From Pseudomonas sp. UBA6562 (GTDB lineage: Bacteria; Pseudomonadota; Gammaproteobacteria; Pseudomonadales; Pseudomonadaceae): 64,000 nt of DNA. A model generated the notes under the pieces. That model made no database searches and had not been told where the DNA came from. It was given only the letters and a program-made list of their open reading frames with translations. Numbering within the stretch: position 1 is the stretch's first letter; the number at the start of each line of letters is the position of its first letter. The position numbers and the translations under genes were made by a program. The DNA is taken from the NCBI RefSeq assembly GCF_002434265.1, contig NZ_DJJS01000007.1:1-64000 (forward strand), given 5' to 3'. Positions 39,498 through 48,476 of this stretch are shown in pieces.

Positions 39498-39890
39498 ATG
39501 GGCATGCGCGAAGAACTGCAGGCCGAACTCGCAGAGGCCTTCGACGACCCCGACGGCTTGGCTGATGCCGTTCGGTCTGTCGCGGGATCACGCTCTATCA
39601 AAGGCGGTTACGACCCCGCCATCGGCGGCACGGTACCGACCTCAACGCTCCACTACTCGGGTCGGGGAGTGTTCGGCAGCTACTTGGCCAAGGAGATCGA
39701 CGGCTCACGCATCCAAACGGAAGACGTGAAGCTGCTTGTACTGCAAAACGAACTGTTCGAAGTCCAGGTCGCTGCCGTTACCGATGTCCCGGCTGCGCCC
39801 AAGATTGGAGATCAGGTAAGCGGGTATCGCGCCCTCAACGTCTCCGAGGATGCAGCCAGGGCGACGTGGACCATTCAGCTGAGGAAATGA
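39498..39890 (+). CDS. Neck / head completion protein (tentative)
   Basis: 130 aa from ATG 39498. MGMREELQAELAEAFDDPDGLADAVRSV followed by a beta-rich half (DVKLLVLQNELFEVQVAAVTDVPAAPKIGDQV), the layout of stopper-type head completion proteins, in the right place between adaptor and gp10-like genes. Confidence 0.6.
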   Translation: MGMREELQAELAEAFDDPDGLADAVRSVAGSRSIKGGYDPAIGGTVPTSTLHYSGRGVFGSYLAKEIDGSRIQTEDVKLLVLQNELFEVQVAAVTDVPAAPKIGDQVSGYRALNVSEDAARATWTIQLRK

Positions 39891-39891
39891 C

Positions 39892-40566
39892 ATGCCCCGT
39901 GGCTCACACATGACCCAGCGGTATGGCGGGCGTGACGGCGGTTTCGCTGAAAGCATTCGCGCATTCGCCGAACAGGCTCAGCACGCGCTCGACGCGACCT
40001 TCCGCGAGATCGTGATCGAGATCGGCAGCAGCGTCATTCGCATGTCGCCGGTGGGCAACCCTGAAATATGGGCGGCCAACGTGGTACATCGAAACGCGAA
40101 CACGCGCGCTGCTGACGACTACGATTACAAGGTCGCCATCCGCAACACCCTGATCAACCTCAACGAAAGCAACTTCACCAAGTCGGGCAAGCTGCGCAAG
40201 GGCGTGAAGTACGCTAAACCACTGACGAAGACCGAGCGCGAGCAGAACTTTGCTGTGAACGGCCTCGTGACGGGGCAGGGCTACGTCGGCGGCCGCTTCC
40301 GAGGCAACTGGCAGTTCTCGATCGACTCGCCGGCTACCAACGAGCTTGATCGCATCGACCCATCCGGCAACGAGGCGATTTCTGCCCTGCTGAACCAGGT
40401 GCAGGCGCTGACCATCGGCCAGACGGCCTACATCGTCAACAACCTCCCATACGCGATTCCGCTCGAGTATGGCCATTCGACCCAAGCGCCGGGGGGCATG
40501 GTCCGGGTAACCCTGGCCAACTTCCAGCGCATCGTCGACCAAGCCATCCGGAGCAACCGCGTATGA
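39892..40566 (+). CDS. HK97 gp10-like neck/tail component
   Basis: 224 aa. N-terminal helix (FAESIRAFAEQAQHALDATFREIVIEIGSSVIRMSPVGNPEIW), then the typical PYAIPLEYGHSTQAPGGMVRVTLANF near the C-terminus. Overlaps the tail terminator gene by 4 bp. AGGA precedes ATG 39892. Confidence 0.8.
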   Translation: MPRGSHMTQRYGGRDGGFAESIRAFAEQAQHALDATFREIVIEIGSSVIRMSPVGNPEIWAANVVHRNANTRAADDYDYKVAIRNTLINLNESNFTKSGKLRKGVKYAKPLTKTEREQNFAVNGLVTGQGYVGGRFRGNWQFSIDSPATNELDRIDPSGNEAISALLNQVQALTIGQTAYIVNNLPYAIPLEYGHSTQAPGGMVRVTLANFQRIVDQAIRSNRV

Positions 40567-40991
40567 GCCAGGCCAGAGCCCGTCAAGCGATCGAAATCAA
40601 GCTGATGGCCTGGGCCGCGGCGCGCCCGATTCGGGTGGCCAACTTCGAAGGGGGATTCGAGGCCGAACCTGGAGAGACCTACCTTCGCGCCTACCTGCTG
40701 CCTGGCAGCACCGTGTGTAACTACCTGGGCGGCGAGGCCTACGAATACACCGGCGTCTACCAGGTGAGCATCGTGTGCCCGGCTGGCCAGGCACTGGCAG
40801 CTGCCGAGGCGCTGGTCGACGACTTGTCGAGCATCTTCCGGGCTGACTCTCCGCTGAGCCGCAATGGCTTCGAAGGCCTGATCACCGAGCCAGTGGAGCA
40901 GGGGCCCACCATCACCGAGTCGGCGGCCTACACCGTTCCGACCAGCTTCACCTACCGCGGCATCGCGGACCAACCGCCCGCAGGGGCATAA
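40563..40991 (+). CDS. Tail terminator (DUF4128-like)
   Basis: 142 aa. MSQARARQAIEIKLMAWAAARPIRVANFEGGFEAEPGETYLRAYLLPGST and EYTGVYQVSIVCPAGQ match the phage tail terminator-like family. It caps the tail tube before head joining. Confidence 0.82.
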   Translation: MSQARARQAIEIKLMAWAAARPIRVANFEGGFEAEPGETYLRAYLLPGSTVCNYLGGEAYEYTGVYQVSIVCPAGQALAAAEALVDDLSSIFRADSPLSRNGFEGLITEPVEQGPTITESAAYTVPTSFTYRGIADQPPAGA

Positions 40992-41027
40992 CACCGCCGC
41001 CCGGCGGGCCACCAAGAGGAATACACC

Positions 41028-41687
41028 ATGGCCGCACGCTTCCCGCTGCCGAACGGCTCTGTGCTGGAGATCGCCGCATCTCTCGGCAATGCCGTCGCTT
41101 ACACCGCGCTCACCAATGCCGCACCACCGGTGGCCACCGCCGCCGGCCACACCATCAAGAACGGAGACGTGCTGGTGGTGAACTCGGGCTGGTCGCTGAT
41201 CAACGACCGCGCGGTCCGCGCCTCTAACGTGGCGACTGACAAGTTCTCCATGGGCGGGCTGAACACCACCAACACCGACAAGTACACCGCCGGCGCCGGC
41301 GTGGGCTCGGTGCTCCCGGTAAGCAACTGGGCGCAGATCTCCAAAGTGACCGCGTTCACCTCGTCTGGCGGCGAGCAGCAGTACCTCACCGTTGGCTACC
41401 TGGAGGACGACGACGACCGCCAGTTCCCGACCAACCGCAACCCGATCAACCTGGCTATCACCGTCGAGGACCAGCCTACCGCCGCCTATGTCGCGTTGGT
41501 TGAGGGCTATGGCGATACCAAGTCGCTGACCGTGCTGCGCCTCAAGCTGCCGAACGGCGACCAGATCCTCTACCCGGGCTATGTCAGCATTTCCAGCACT
41601 CCAACCATGGAGCGCAACAGCCTAATGACCCGCACCATCAACGTGGCCCTGTCGGGCCGTCCACTGCGCTACATCCAGGCCGCGTAA
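41028..41687 (+). CDS. Major tail tube protein
   Basis: 219 aa, beta-rich with Ig-like tendency (PNGSVLEIAASLGNAVAYTALTNAAPPVATAAGHTIKNGDVLVVNSGW). The sequence ends in MERNSLMTRTINVALSGRPLRYI, typical of phage tail tube proteins. AAGAGGAA upstream. Followed directly by the tail chaperones. Confidence 0.88.
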   Translation: MAARFPLPNGSVLEIAASLGNAVAYTALTNAAPPVATAAGHTIKNGDVLVVNSGWSLINDRAVRASNVATDKFSMGGLNTTNTDKYTAGAGVGSVLPVSNWAQISKVTAFTSSGGEQQYLTVGYLEDDDDRQFPTNRNPINLAITVEDQPTAAYVALVEGYGDTKSLTVLRLKLPNGDQILYPGYVSISSTPTMERNSLMTRTINVALSGRPLRYIQAA

Positions 41688-41696
41688 GGAACCCCT

Positions 41697-42077
41697 ATGG
41701 CGAAGATCAAGATTGCGCAGAACCCCACGTTCAGCGCTGCAGTGCTGTTGCCGCGCGTCGGCGCCGAGCCGGTCGAAGTGAAGTTCGAATTCCGCTACTT
41801 CGACCGCTTGGCGCTGGCGGAGATGTTCGATCGCTGGAACCAAGCCCGCGAGTCGCTGGCCGACCAAGCGAAGGAGGGCGCAACCTGGGCCGAGGTCACC
41901 CGCAGCGAGGTGCAACTGCAGGCCGACCAGATCAAGGAGATCGTGCACGGTTGGGGCTTACAGGACGACTACACCGATGAGTCGGTGCGCCAGCTGGTGC
42001 TGACCTGCACCGGCGCCCCGAAGGCCGTGATCGACGCCTATCAAGCAGCCTACGCCCCGGCACGCCTGGGAAACTGA
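41697..42077 (+). CDS. Tail assembly chaperone (lambda G counterpart)
   Basis: 126 aa: MAKIKIAQNPTFSAAVLLPRVGAEPVEVKFEFRYFDRLALAEMFDRWNQ. Between tail tube and tape measure as for lambda gpG. Ends ...CTG GGA AAC TGA, so a -1 shift on G-GGA-AAC just before the stop fuses it to the 42095 frame and yields a longer GT-type chaperone. Confidence 0.88.
   Translation: MAKIKIAQNPTFSAAVLLPRVGAEPVEVKFEFRYFDRLALAEMFDRWNQARESLADQAKEGATWAEVTRSEVQLQADQIKEIVHGWGLQDDYTDESVRQLVLTCTGAPKAVIDAYQAAYAPARLGN
42068..42074 (+). promoter_or_regulatory. Programmed -1 frameshift site GGGAAAC
   Basis: Heptamer G GGA AAC in phase with the upstream gene, abutting its TGA (42075-42077). After slipping, decoding continues CTG AGG GCG... 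without a stop into the frame of 42095-42391. Lambda uses GGGAAAG at the same place. Confidence 0.85.
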
Positions 42078-42094
42078 GGGCGGCGGCGCGGGCC

Positions 42095-42391
42095 ATGTAT
42101 GAGCGTGGTCCCACTGCCGAGCAGCTTGGTGCGCTGGGCCTGAGCCTGGCGGACGTTCCAGACGAAGAGGTCGAGGTATGGCCGGATGCCTGGCCAGCCT
42201 TGCGGCTATTTGAGGCGATGGGCACGCAGTGGCGTACAGGGCAGGGTGGGGCTTCGGGGTTGGACTACACGGCCGTGCCGGCCACCGCCGCAATGCTTGG
42301 GATCAAGCGAAGAGACCTCGTCGACATCTTCCCGGACCTGCGCGTTTTCGAGGTCGAGGCTCTGGCTGTTATGGCTGAGTCCTTGGGGTAG
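42095..42391 (+). CDS. Frameshift extension of the tail chaperone (lambda T counterpart), DUF1799
   Basis: 98 aa from the internal ATG: MYERGPTAEQLGALGLSLADVPDEEVEVWPDAWPALRLFEAMGTQWR, a DUF1799-like domain. It lies in the -1 frame of the upstream gene with an open path from the slip site. It is probably translated mainly as the C-terminal part of the fusion. Confidence 0.8.
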   Translation: MYERGPTAEQLGALGLSLADVPDEEVEVWPDAWPALRLFEAMGTQWRTGQGGASGLDYTAVPATAAMLGIKRRDLVDIFPDLRVFEVEALAVMAESLG

Positions 42392-42499
42392 GTCAGGCCA
42401 TCGGAAATCATCGTGGTCGGTGGGCCGTGGCTTGACCGGACACGCCTTGTGTTGCGTCATCGGGACGCGTTATGGAGCGGCTAGGCCGCAGGAGGAAAT

Positions 42500-42619
42500 A
42501 TGCTAACTGCTGAGCAAAAGCAGGATATCCATAAGGAGTGCAAGCGCAGGGCTGCGAGCGATGAGCAGCTCGCAGCAAAGATTGGTCAGCTTAGGTCGCT
42601 TACTTGCCCGAGCGTTTAA
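42500..42619 (+). CDS. 39-aa peptide, possibly truncated gene
   Basis: MLTAEQKQDIHKECKRRAASDEQLAAKIGQLRSLTCPSV, with a strong AGGAGG ribosome site (42490-42495). Ends tail-to-tail inside the minus-strand gene. Its good initiation signal but abrupt end suggest the moron insertion may have shortened it. Confidence 0.45.
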   Translation: MLTAEQKQDIHKECKRRAASDEQLAAKIGQLRSLTCPSV

Positions 42620-42818
42620 TGTCATCGATAAAGTTCTGCAGAACCAAATCGAAGACCTCTTTGCTCTCGGCCGCTTTGTAATCGCTACCGATTGCAGACG
42701 CAAGTCTGGCCACATAGAGGTCTTCGTTCAGCACGCCAGTTTGTTTAAGGCTTGCCGCAAGACAGCGCACCGCAAGACTGATAGCTTTTATTTCACTTTG
42801 AGTTGTTGCGTCTGTCAT
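42600..42818 (-). CDS. 72-aa moron protein, unknown
   Basis: MTDATTQSEIKAISLAVRCLAASLKQTGVLNEDLYVARLASAIGSDYKAAESKEVFDLVLQ, helical. AGGAGG before ATG 42818. Reads against the late operon between the tail chaperone and tape measure. Confidence 0.65.
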   Translation of the reverse strand: MTDATTQSEIKAISLAVRCLAASLKQTGVLNEDLYVARLASAIGSDYKAAESKEVFDLVLQNFIDDIKRSGK

Positions 42819-42996
42819 ATTGACCTCCTAGGTCGTGACTCCCCAGTCCATGGGCTTTCCGGCAACGGACCAGGGCGGTTCGTTGGGAGGCACAACGCTA
42901 CTACGGCTCCAGCTATCGTTGGTACTGGCATTCCATCCACACTGGATGCCCTGACAGGCTCCTGATACTGTCTTTGCATTTAAGGGAGGTAATGCG

Positions 42997-43371
42997 TTGA
43001 AGCTAGACAAGGAGTTGGTACGCGAGATTCTTCTAGCGGTGGAGGCGCATGACGAGGCCCTTGGCTGGATGACGCTCTCCATTGATGGGCGGGCCGCTAA
43101 AGACGTCTCGTATCACGTCATGCTGCTGGATGAGGCTGGTCTTGTAGTTGGCATCCAGTTAGGCGGGATGAACCACTTCGAGTGGCAGCCTAAGAGACTG
43201 ACGTATCAAGGCCATGAGTTCCTCGACACGGTTCGTGACCCAGAAATCTGGCGCAGGACCAAAAGCGGAGCCGAGAAGGCCGGCGTGGCCGGCCTCGGCA
43301 TGCTTGTGGAGCTTGGTAAAGCTTATGGCAAGCAGATGTTAAGGGAGCGATTGGGAATCGAGCTTCCTTGA
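42997..43371 (+). CDS. DUF2513 family protein
   Basis: 124 aa, TTG start behind AGGGAGG. LVREILLAVEAHD...VSYHVMLLDEAGLVVGIQLGG...RLTYQGHEFLDTVRDPEIW is the DUF2513 winged-helix-like signature. Widespread in accessory DNA and phages, function unknown. Part of the moron island. Confidence 0.8.
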   Translation: MKLDKELVREILLAVEAHDEALGWMTLSIDGRAAKDVSYHVMLLDEAGLVVGIQLGGMNHFEWQPKRLTYQGHEFLDTVRDPEIWRRTKSGAEKAGVAGLGMLVELGKAYGKQMLRERLGIELP

Positions 43372-43451
43372 TGAGCAGACGAGCCCAGCCCCGCGCTGGG
43401 CTTTTTGCGTCTGGCACCATCAAAAAGCCTGGGGCTTGGCCTGACCAAGCG

Positions 43452-43919
43452 TTATTTTTTGCGGCACGCACATTTATCGAAGAGCTGATCCGCGCCGCCG
43501 TGCTTGCTCACGAAGTAGCTATGCGCGTGACCTTGCCGTCCAGTTTCGAGGGCAAGCCTCTCGATCGCAGCAACCTTTTCCACGCGGCTGCCTCTCCCCT
43601 CATAGATCTTTCGCAAGTCCATCAAGAAGTTCAGGTAATCATTTAGGGCGTAGTCTAGCTGACCAATGTCTGACCACGTGTGAGCACTGTCGATGTTGCC
43701 GTTCTCGTCAAGAGCAATGAAAGAACCGGCAGGGAAGTAGAGGTCACACCGGAGCTTCTGGATCCGCTTGAACTCGTGATCGCCATACTTACACAGGGTG
43801 CCAACCAGGCTGAGATTCTTCAGGGTGTTCGAGGCAAAAGCTCGCGGGACGAAACAGACTGTAACCGATGAAAGCAAGCTGTCAGCCTTTGCGGTTTTTG
43901 GCAGTCCAGTAGTAGTCAT
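43452..43919 (-). CDS. Moron protein, unknown
   Basis: 155 aa from ATG 43919 (a longer start at 43988 is possible). LCKYGDHEFKRIQKLRCDLYFPAGSFIALDENGNIDSAHTWSDIGQLDYALNDYLNFLMDLRKI, C-terminus Cys/Lys-rich (LFDKCACRKK). No family recognised. Opposite to the late operon. Confidence 0.55.
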   Translation of the reverse strand: MTTTGLPKTAKADSLLSSVTVCFVPRAFASNTLKNLSLVGTLCKYGDHEFKRIQKLRCDLYFPAGSFIALDENGNIDSAHTWSDIGQLDYALNDYLNFLMDLRKIYEGRGSRVEKVAAIERLALETGRQGHAHSYFVSKHGGADQLFDKCACRKK

Positions 43920-44071
43920 GCAAATCCAGTCCTTTGGCGTGGCTAGCCATCCAGAATACCAGTGACTACGATCAACGTGTACGCGCACCTAACCGCCCCC
44001 AAACGCGGTGCATGGTTTTGGCGTCACTTGCCAATAGTGGTAGATTCTGACCTCCACCAAGGAGGACTGCC

Positions 44072-44365
44072 GTGAAGCAAGTAATTTTTTTCGCGCTTGC
44101 CATTTTTTCAGCATCGGCTATGGCTGAGGGTGAGGAGATCTGCAAGAAGGTGTCTGCGAATGCCGGCAAGGCTATGGCTGCTCGTCAAGACGGCGTACTA
44201 CTTGAAGAGGCGATGTCCACAGTGGGTAACCAAAGCCAATTCGCAAACGCAATGATCATGCGAGCATATGCATCGCCGATCAGAGACAGCGAAAGCGCCA
44301 GGAAGCAGGAAATCTCGGAGTTCCGTAACCTGATCTATGCCGAATGCTACAACGTACATAACTAA
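44072..44365 (+). CDS. Small secreted protein
   Basis: 97 aa with GTG start behind AAGGAGG. Signal peptide MKQVIFFALAIFSASAMA with cleavage after AMA; mature part about 79 residues with two Cys (EEICKKVS..., YAECYNVHN) that could form a disulfide in the periplasm. Function unknown; followed by its own terminator. Possible lysogenic-conversion gene. Confidence 0.65.
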   Translation: MKQVIFFALAIFSASAMAEGEEICKKVSANAGKAMAARQDGVLLEEAMSTVGNQSQFANAMIMRAYASPIRDSESARKQEISEFRNLIYAECYNVHN

Positions 44366-44381
44366 ACAGAATCCAACAAAG

Positions 44382-44403
44382 AACCCGCCTCGGCGGGTTT
44401 TTT
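44382..44403 (+). terminator. Terminator of the moron island
   Basis: aacccgcc/ggcgggtt 8-bp stem with TC loop, then TTTTTT, between the secreted-protein gene and the tape measure gene. Confidence 0.85.
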
Positions 44404-44420
44404 AATGCCCGGAGAAAACC

Positions 44421-47400
44421 ATGACGACCATCGCCGAACTTGGGATCAAGGTCGATTCGGGAGACGCCGTCAGCGCTGCGTCCGATCTAGATCAGTTGAC
44501 AGACGCAGGCAAGCGCACTGAAGAGTCTGCTGGCAAAGCCGGCGGGGCATGGGAAGCCGCGCTGACCGGCATGCGCGGCGATACGCGCCAGATCGTCCAA
44601 GAGCTGCAAGCCCTCAACGCCAGGCAGGGCGAAATGGCTCAACAGATGGCGACGGTCGGCAGCGCCGTTACTTCGGCGTCCGCGGCATTCACCAGCGCCG
44701 CAGCGAGCATGACAGCGTTAGGGTCCGCCACAGATCAGGCAGGCCATGCCCAGGCCACGCTCACAAGCGCGACGGACGCTGTAAGCCAGGCAGAGGGCCG
44801 CGCAGCAGAGTCGGCCGATGAGCGTCGAGCTCGGCTGGAGTCTATGGCCAAGGCCTCGCTTGAGGCCAGCGAATACCACCAGAGCCTGGCCGCCAGCGTA
44901 GCCAAAGCCGGTACGGCCATGGAAGGCGCTCAATCGTCGGCGACCAACTGGGCTGCCTACCAGGACGAGATCAACGCCCGCGGCCGCGCGCTGTTGGAAA
45001 CCGAGGATCGGCTGGCTGAAGCTGCGCGCCAAGCAGCGGCAACCAACGGGCTGCAAGCCCAAGGTCTCCAAGAGCTGCTCGGTCGGATCAACCCTGTAGT
45101 TGCAGCGCTGGACAAGCTCGACCAGCAACAGGCCCAACTCCGCCAGTTTAAAGATGCCAAACTGCTGGATGATGAGACATTCCGCGAGTACAGCACGCGC
45201 ATCGAAACCGCTCGCCAGAAACTCGGCGACTTCGACGAAGGCGTTCGGAATACGGGTGTTTCCGCAGGGCAAACCGCTGCGGCGTTGCGCCAGTTGCCCG
45301 CGCAATTCACCGACATTTTCACCAGCTTGGCAGGCGGACAAAACCCACTGCTGGTGCTTATCCAACAGGGTGGACAGATCGCTGATTCCTTTGGAGGCAT
45401 AGGCCCGACTCTGGATGCACTGAGCGAGAAGGTGCGCTCTGTACTCGGCCTGGGCGGCGGTATCGCCTCTGTAGGCCAGGCACTCGGATCTATAGGGGAC
45501 GGAAGCAACGCGGCCGCTGAAGGCGCTGAGGCTGCCAGCGAAAGCTTGGGAGACATGGCGGATGGCGCAAACACGGCCGCCGATGCTTCGAAAAATGCAG
45601 CGGAAGCCGCTGGCGCATTACGTACAGCCACGAGTGGTGTCGGTATCGGCGCCGGCTTGATGGTGGGTGGTGCTCTAGCAGCCGCAGCCGCAGTGGCTGC
45701 GCTCATTGCCGCATACAAGCAAGGTAGTGACGAGGGCACGGCCTTCAGCACGGCGCTGATTCTGACCGGCAACACGGCGGGCACTACATCGCATGAACTG
45801 GCGAATATGGCCAAGGCCGTCAGCCAGGTGAACGGCACGGTGCACGAAGCTGCAGCTACGCTGACGCTGCTTGCTGGCTCTACCAAGATTCCTGTGGATT
45901 CGTTCGAGCTTATCGCAACGGCGGCCGCCAACATGGAGGACGCCACCGGCAAGGCCGCAAGCGAAACTGTCGCAGAGTTCAGCAAGATCGCCGACGACCC
46001 TGTCAGCGCGATTCTGAAGCTCAACGACTCGATGAACTTCCTCACTGCCGATACCTACAAGCAAATCAAATCGTTGCAGGATCAGGGAGACTCGCAAGCC
46101 GCCGCGACACTGGCAATCCATACCTATGCGGACACCATCAACGCTCGAACACCGGAGATCAACGAGAACCTCGGCTACATCGAGCGGGCATGGAAAAACC
46201 TCGGAGATGCCGCAAAAATTGCCTGGGATACCGCGCTTGGCGTCGGCCGCAAGTCTGATCCTGGGCCCGACCTAACAAACCTCAAGCAGCGGCTTGCTTA
46301 CCAATCCAGCCTGATAGATACGCCGGACGAGAACACCGCTAAGGGCTCTTCAACCAACACCAGGGATATGGTCAAGGCCCTCACTGACCAGATATCCGCC
46401 GCTGAAAAGCTCGTCGCGGCCGATCGCGAGGCAGCGCGTGCTGAGGGGGCCAAGCAACAAGCCAATAGCCGTACAATTGCGGATCAGCGCAAGCTGGACA
46501 AGCTGCGCGATGAAACTCAGTCCAAGGAGCAACGCCGGAAGAAGGAACTGGACGAGTACGATGCTCTGGTAGCGCGCCGGAAGGCCGATGCGCAGACTCT
46601 GGGCGATAAGAGTTTGCTGATCAGCGCCGAGCAGCAAGCTAAAGACATCGCTGCGATCCGGGAGAAATACAAGGACACGCAGAAGGCTGCCGGGGAGGTT
46701 GATCTTTCTGAGTTCAACGACATGAAAAACGCCCTCAACGCCATCCTCGCCGAGTACAAAAACCACCAGAAGGAGCTGGATGCGGCGCAAAAAGCAGGGC
46801 TCGTTTCCCAGGAGTCCTACGCTTCACAGCGCGCCGCCCTGATCGAGCAGCAGTCTTCGGACGTGACCCATGCCTACGAGGCCGAGATTGCCGCGCTCGA
46901 GCAGGCCAAGGGCCGCAGCACGACCAACGCCCAGCAGCGCATCCAGCTCGACCAGAAGATCGCCGATGCGCGCGCTTCCATGGTCAAAGCTCAGAAGGAC
47001 GCAGAGACAGAGCTGGCGGTGCTGGCCACCAACGAAGAGGGGCGCCTGGCCAAGCAAGAGGCTGCGGTCAAGGCGTACACCGATCAACTTGAGCGGCAGC
47101 GTGAGGCACTTGCGATATCCGGCACCCGGGCAGCCAATGCCCTGGGCCTGGGCGACCGCGAGGCCGGCCTGCAAAGCAACTTGGACGACGCAACCGACCG
47201 CTTCAACGAAGACCGCGCCCGGCTGCTTGATCGCCGGCGCACAGCCCCCGACAAATACTCCCAAGGCGATTACGAGCGCGATCTGGTCATTCTCGCCCAG
47301 GCGGAAGACCGGTACCGGGAAACCGTGGTCGACAACTACGACAAGATCACGGCGGCCCAGGGAGACTGGCGCAATGGCGCTTCCTCGGCCTTCCAGAACT

Positions 47401-48119
47401 ATCTGGAGCAAGCCCAGGACGTTGCTGGCCAAACCCGGTCGCTGTTCACGAATGCCTTCAGCTCCATGGAGGACGCGGTGGTCGAGTTCGCCATGACCGG
47501 CAAGCTCTCGTTCGCAGACTTCACCAAGTCGATCCTGGCAGACATGGCACGCATTGCAACGCAGCAGGCCGCATCAAGCCTGCTGGGCGGCTTGGTCAAC
47601 CTCGGGATGTCGGCTTACTTCGGGGGCGGTACTGGAAACGGCTTGGAGGCAGGCTCGGCAGGGGCGGTGTCCTCCAATCTTGGGGCTTCACGGGCCGGGT
47701 ATTCTTCTGCGTTCGGATTCTCTGATGGCGGTTACACAGGGGATGGCGGCAAGTACGACCCTGCGGGAGTCGTGCACGGCGGCGAGTTCGTACTTCGCCG
47801 CGAAGTCGTGAACCAACCTGGTATGCGCGATTACCTGGAGACGCTGAACACCCGTGGCTACGCCGACGGTGGCTACGTCGACTCCATCACCACCCGCCCG
47901 GCGCCACGGCAGGCTGCCGCCAACCCTGCATCGGTCGTCATCCAGCAGCAGATCAGCGTCGACGGAGGCTCAGGCCAGGCCGGCGCCTCGGCGGACGACA
48001 TGAGCGCCGTCACCCAGGCCTACATGACAGCGGCGAAAGAGGGCGCTCAGCAGGAGATCACCAAGCAGCTCAAGCGCGGCGGGATGATCTGGTCTGCTAT
48101 CAACCGGCCCATTCGATAG
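44421..48119 (+). CDS. Tail tape measure protein
   Basis: 1,232 aa. MTTIAELGIKVDSGDAVSAASDLDQLTDAG starts the lambda-H-like N-terminal domain. A long Ala-rich helical body follows, then hydrophobic segments near residues 410-440 (GVGIGAGLMVGGALAAAAAVAALIA). The C-terminal lambda tape-measure domain has SSMEDAVVEFAMTGKLSFADFTKSILADMARIA and FSDGGYTGDGGKYDPAGVVHGGEFVLRREVV. Sets tail length and enters the cell during DNA ejection. Confidence 0.95.
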   Translation: MTTIAELGIKVDSGDAVSAASDLDQLTDAGKRTEESAGKAGGAWEAALTGMRGDTRQIVQELQALNARQGEMAQQMATVGSAVTSASAAFTSAAASMTALGSATDQAGHAQATLTSATDAVSQAEGRAAESADERRARLESMAKASLEASEYHQSLAASVAKAGTAMEGAQSSATNWAAYQDEINARGRALLETEDRLAEAARQAAATNGLQAQGLQELLGRINPVVAALDKLDQQQAQLRQFKDAKLLDDETFREYSTRIETARQKLGDFDEGVRNTGVSAGQTAAALRQLPAQFTDIFTSLAGGQNPLLVLIQQGGQIADSFGGIGPTLDALSEKVRSVLGLGGGIASVGQALGSIGDGSNAAAEGAEAASESLGDMADGANTAADASKNAAEAAGALRTATSGVGIGAGLMVGGALAAAAAVAALIAAYKQGSDEGTAFSTALILTGNTAGTTSHELANMAKAVSQVNGTVHEAAATLTLLAGSTKIPVDSFELIATAAANMEDATGKAASETVAEFSKIADDPVSAILKLNDSMNFLTADTYKQIKSLQDQGDSQAAATLAIHTYADTINARTPEINENLGYIERAWKNLGDAAKIAWDTALGVGRKSDPGPDLTNLKQRLAYQSSLIDTPDENTAKGSSTNTRDMVKALTDQISAAEKLVAADREAARAEGAKQQANSRTIADQRKLDKLRDETQSKEQRRKKELDEYDALVARRKADAQTLGDKSLLISAEQQAKDIAAIREKYKDTQKAAGEVDLSEFNDMKNALNAILAEYKNHQKELDAAQKAGLVSQESYASQRAALIEQQSSDVTHAYEAEIAALEQAKGRSTTNAQQRIQLDQKIADARASMVKAQKDAETELAVLATNEEGRLAKQEAAVKAYTDQLERQREALAISGTRAANALGLGDREAGLQSNLDDATDRFNEDRARLLDRRRTAPDKYSQGDYERDLVILAQAEDRYRETVVDNYDKITAAQGDWRNGASSAFQNYLEQAQDVAGQTRSLFTNAFSSMEDAVVEFAMTGKLSFADFTKSILADMARIATQQAASSLLGGLVNLGMSAYFGGGTGNGLEAGSAGAVSSNLGASRAGYSSAFGFSDGGYTGDGGKYDPAGVVHGGEFVLRREVVNQPGMRDYLETLNTRGYADGGYVDSITTRPAPRQAAANPASVVIQQQISVDGGSGQAGASADDMSAVTQAYMTAAKEGAQQEITKQLKRGGMIWSAINRPIR

Positions 48120-48137
48120 AAACCGCAGGAGGGCCCT

Positions 48138-48476
48138 ATGGCCGAACGATTCACTTGGAAGCCGAATCGCTCGGCCCCAGGCACGTTCCAAAACGCTGTG
48201 CGCTCCGCCAGCTTTGGCAACGGCTACCGCCAGGTCGCCGGGAACGGCATCAACAACGAAACCCAGTCGTGGAACCTCACCTTCACGGGGAAGAAGGCGC
48301 GCATTGCCGCGATTCTGGCGTTTCTCCGCGCCCAGCAGGGGTTCAAGGCTTTCATCTGGAAGACGCCGTTCGACGGCGATCTCCACTTCACCTGCAACGC
48401 ATACAGCCCCACGGACCAAGGGGGCGACTTGTGGATGCTGACTGCAACCTTTGAACAGACCCACCAGGTGACCTGA
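48138..48476 (+). CDS. Minor tail protein M
   Basis: 112 aa. FTWKPNRSAPGTFQNAVRSASFGNGYRQVAGNGINNETQSWNLTF is the lambda gpM / minor tail family. Overlaps the L gene by 1 bp. Tail-tip assembly component. Confidence 0.9.
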   Translation: MAERFTWKPNRSAPGTFQNAVRSASFGNGYRQVAGNGINNETQSWNLTFTGKKARIAAILAFLRAQQGFKAFIWKTPFDGDLHFTCNAYSPTDQGGDLWMLTATFEQTHQVT

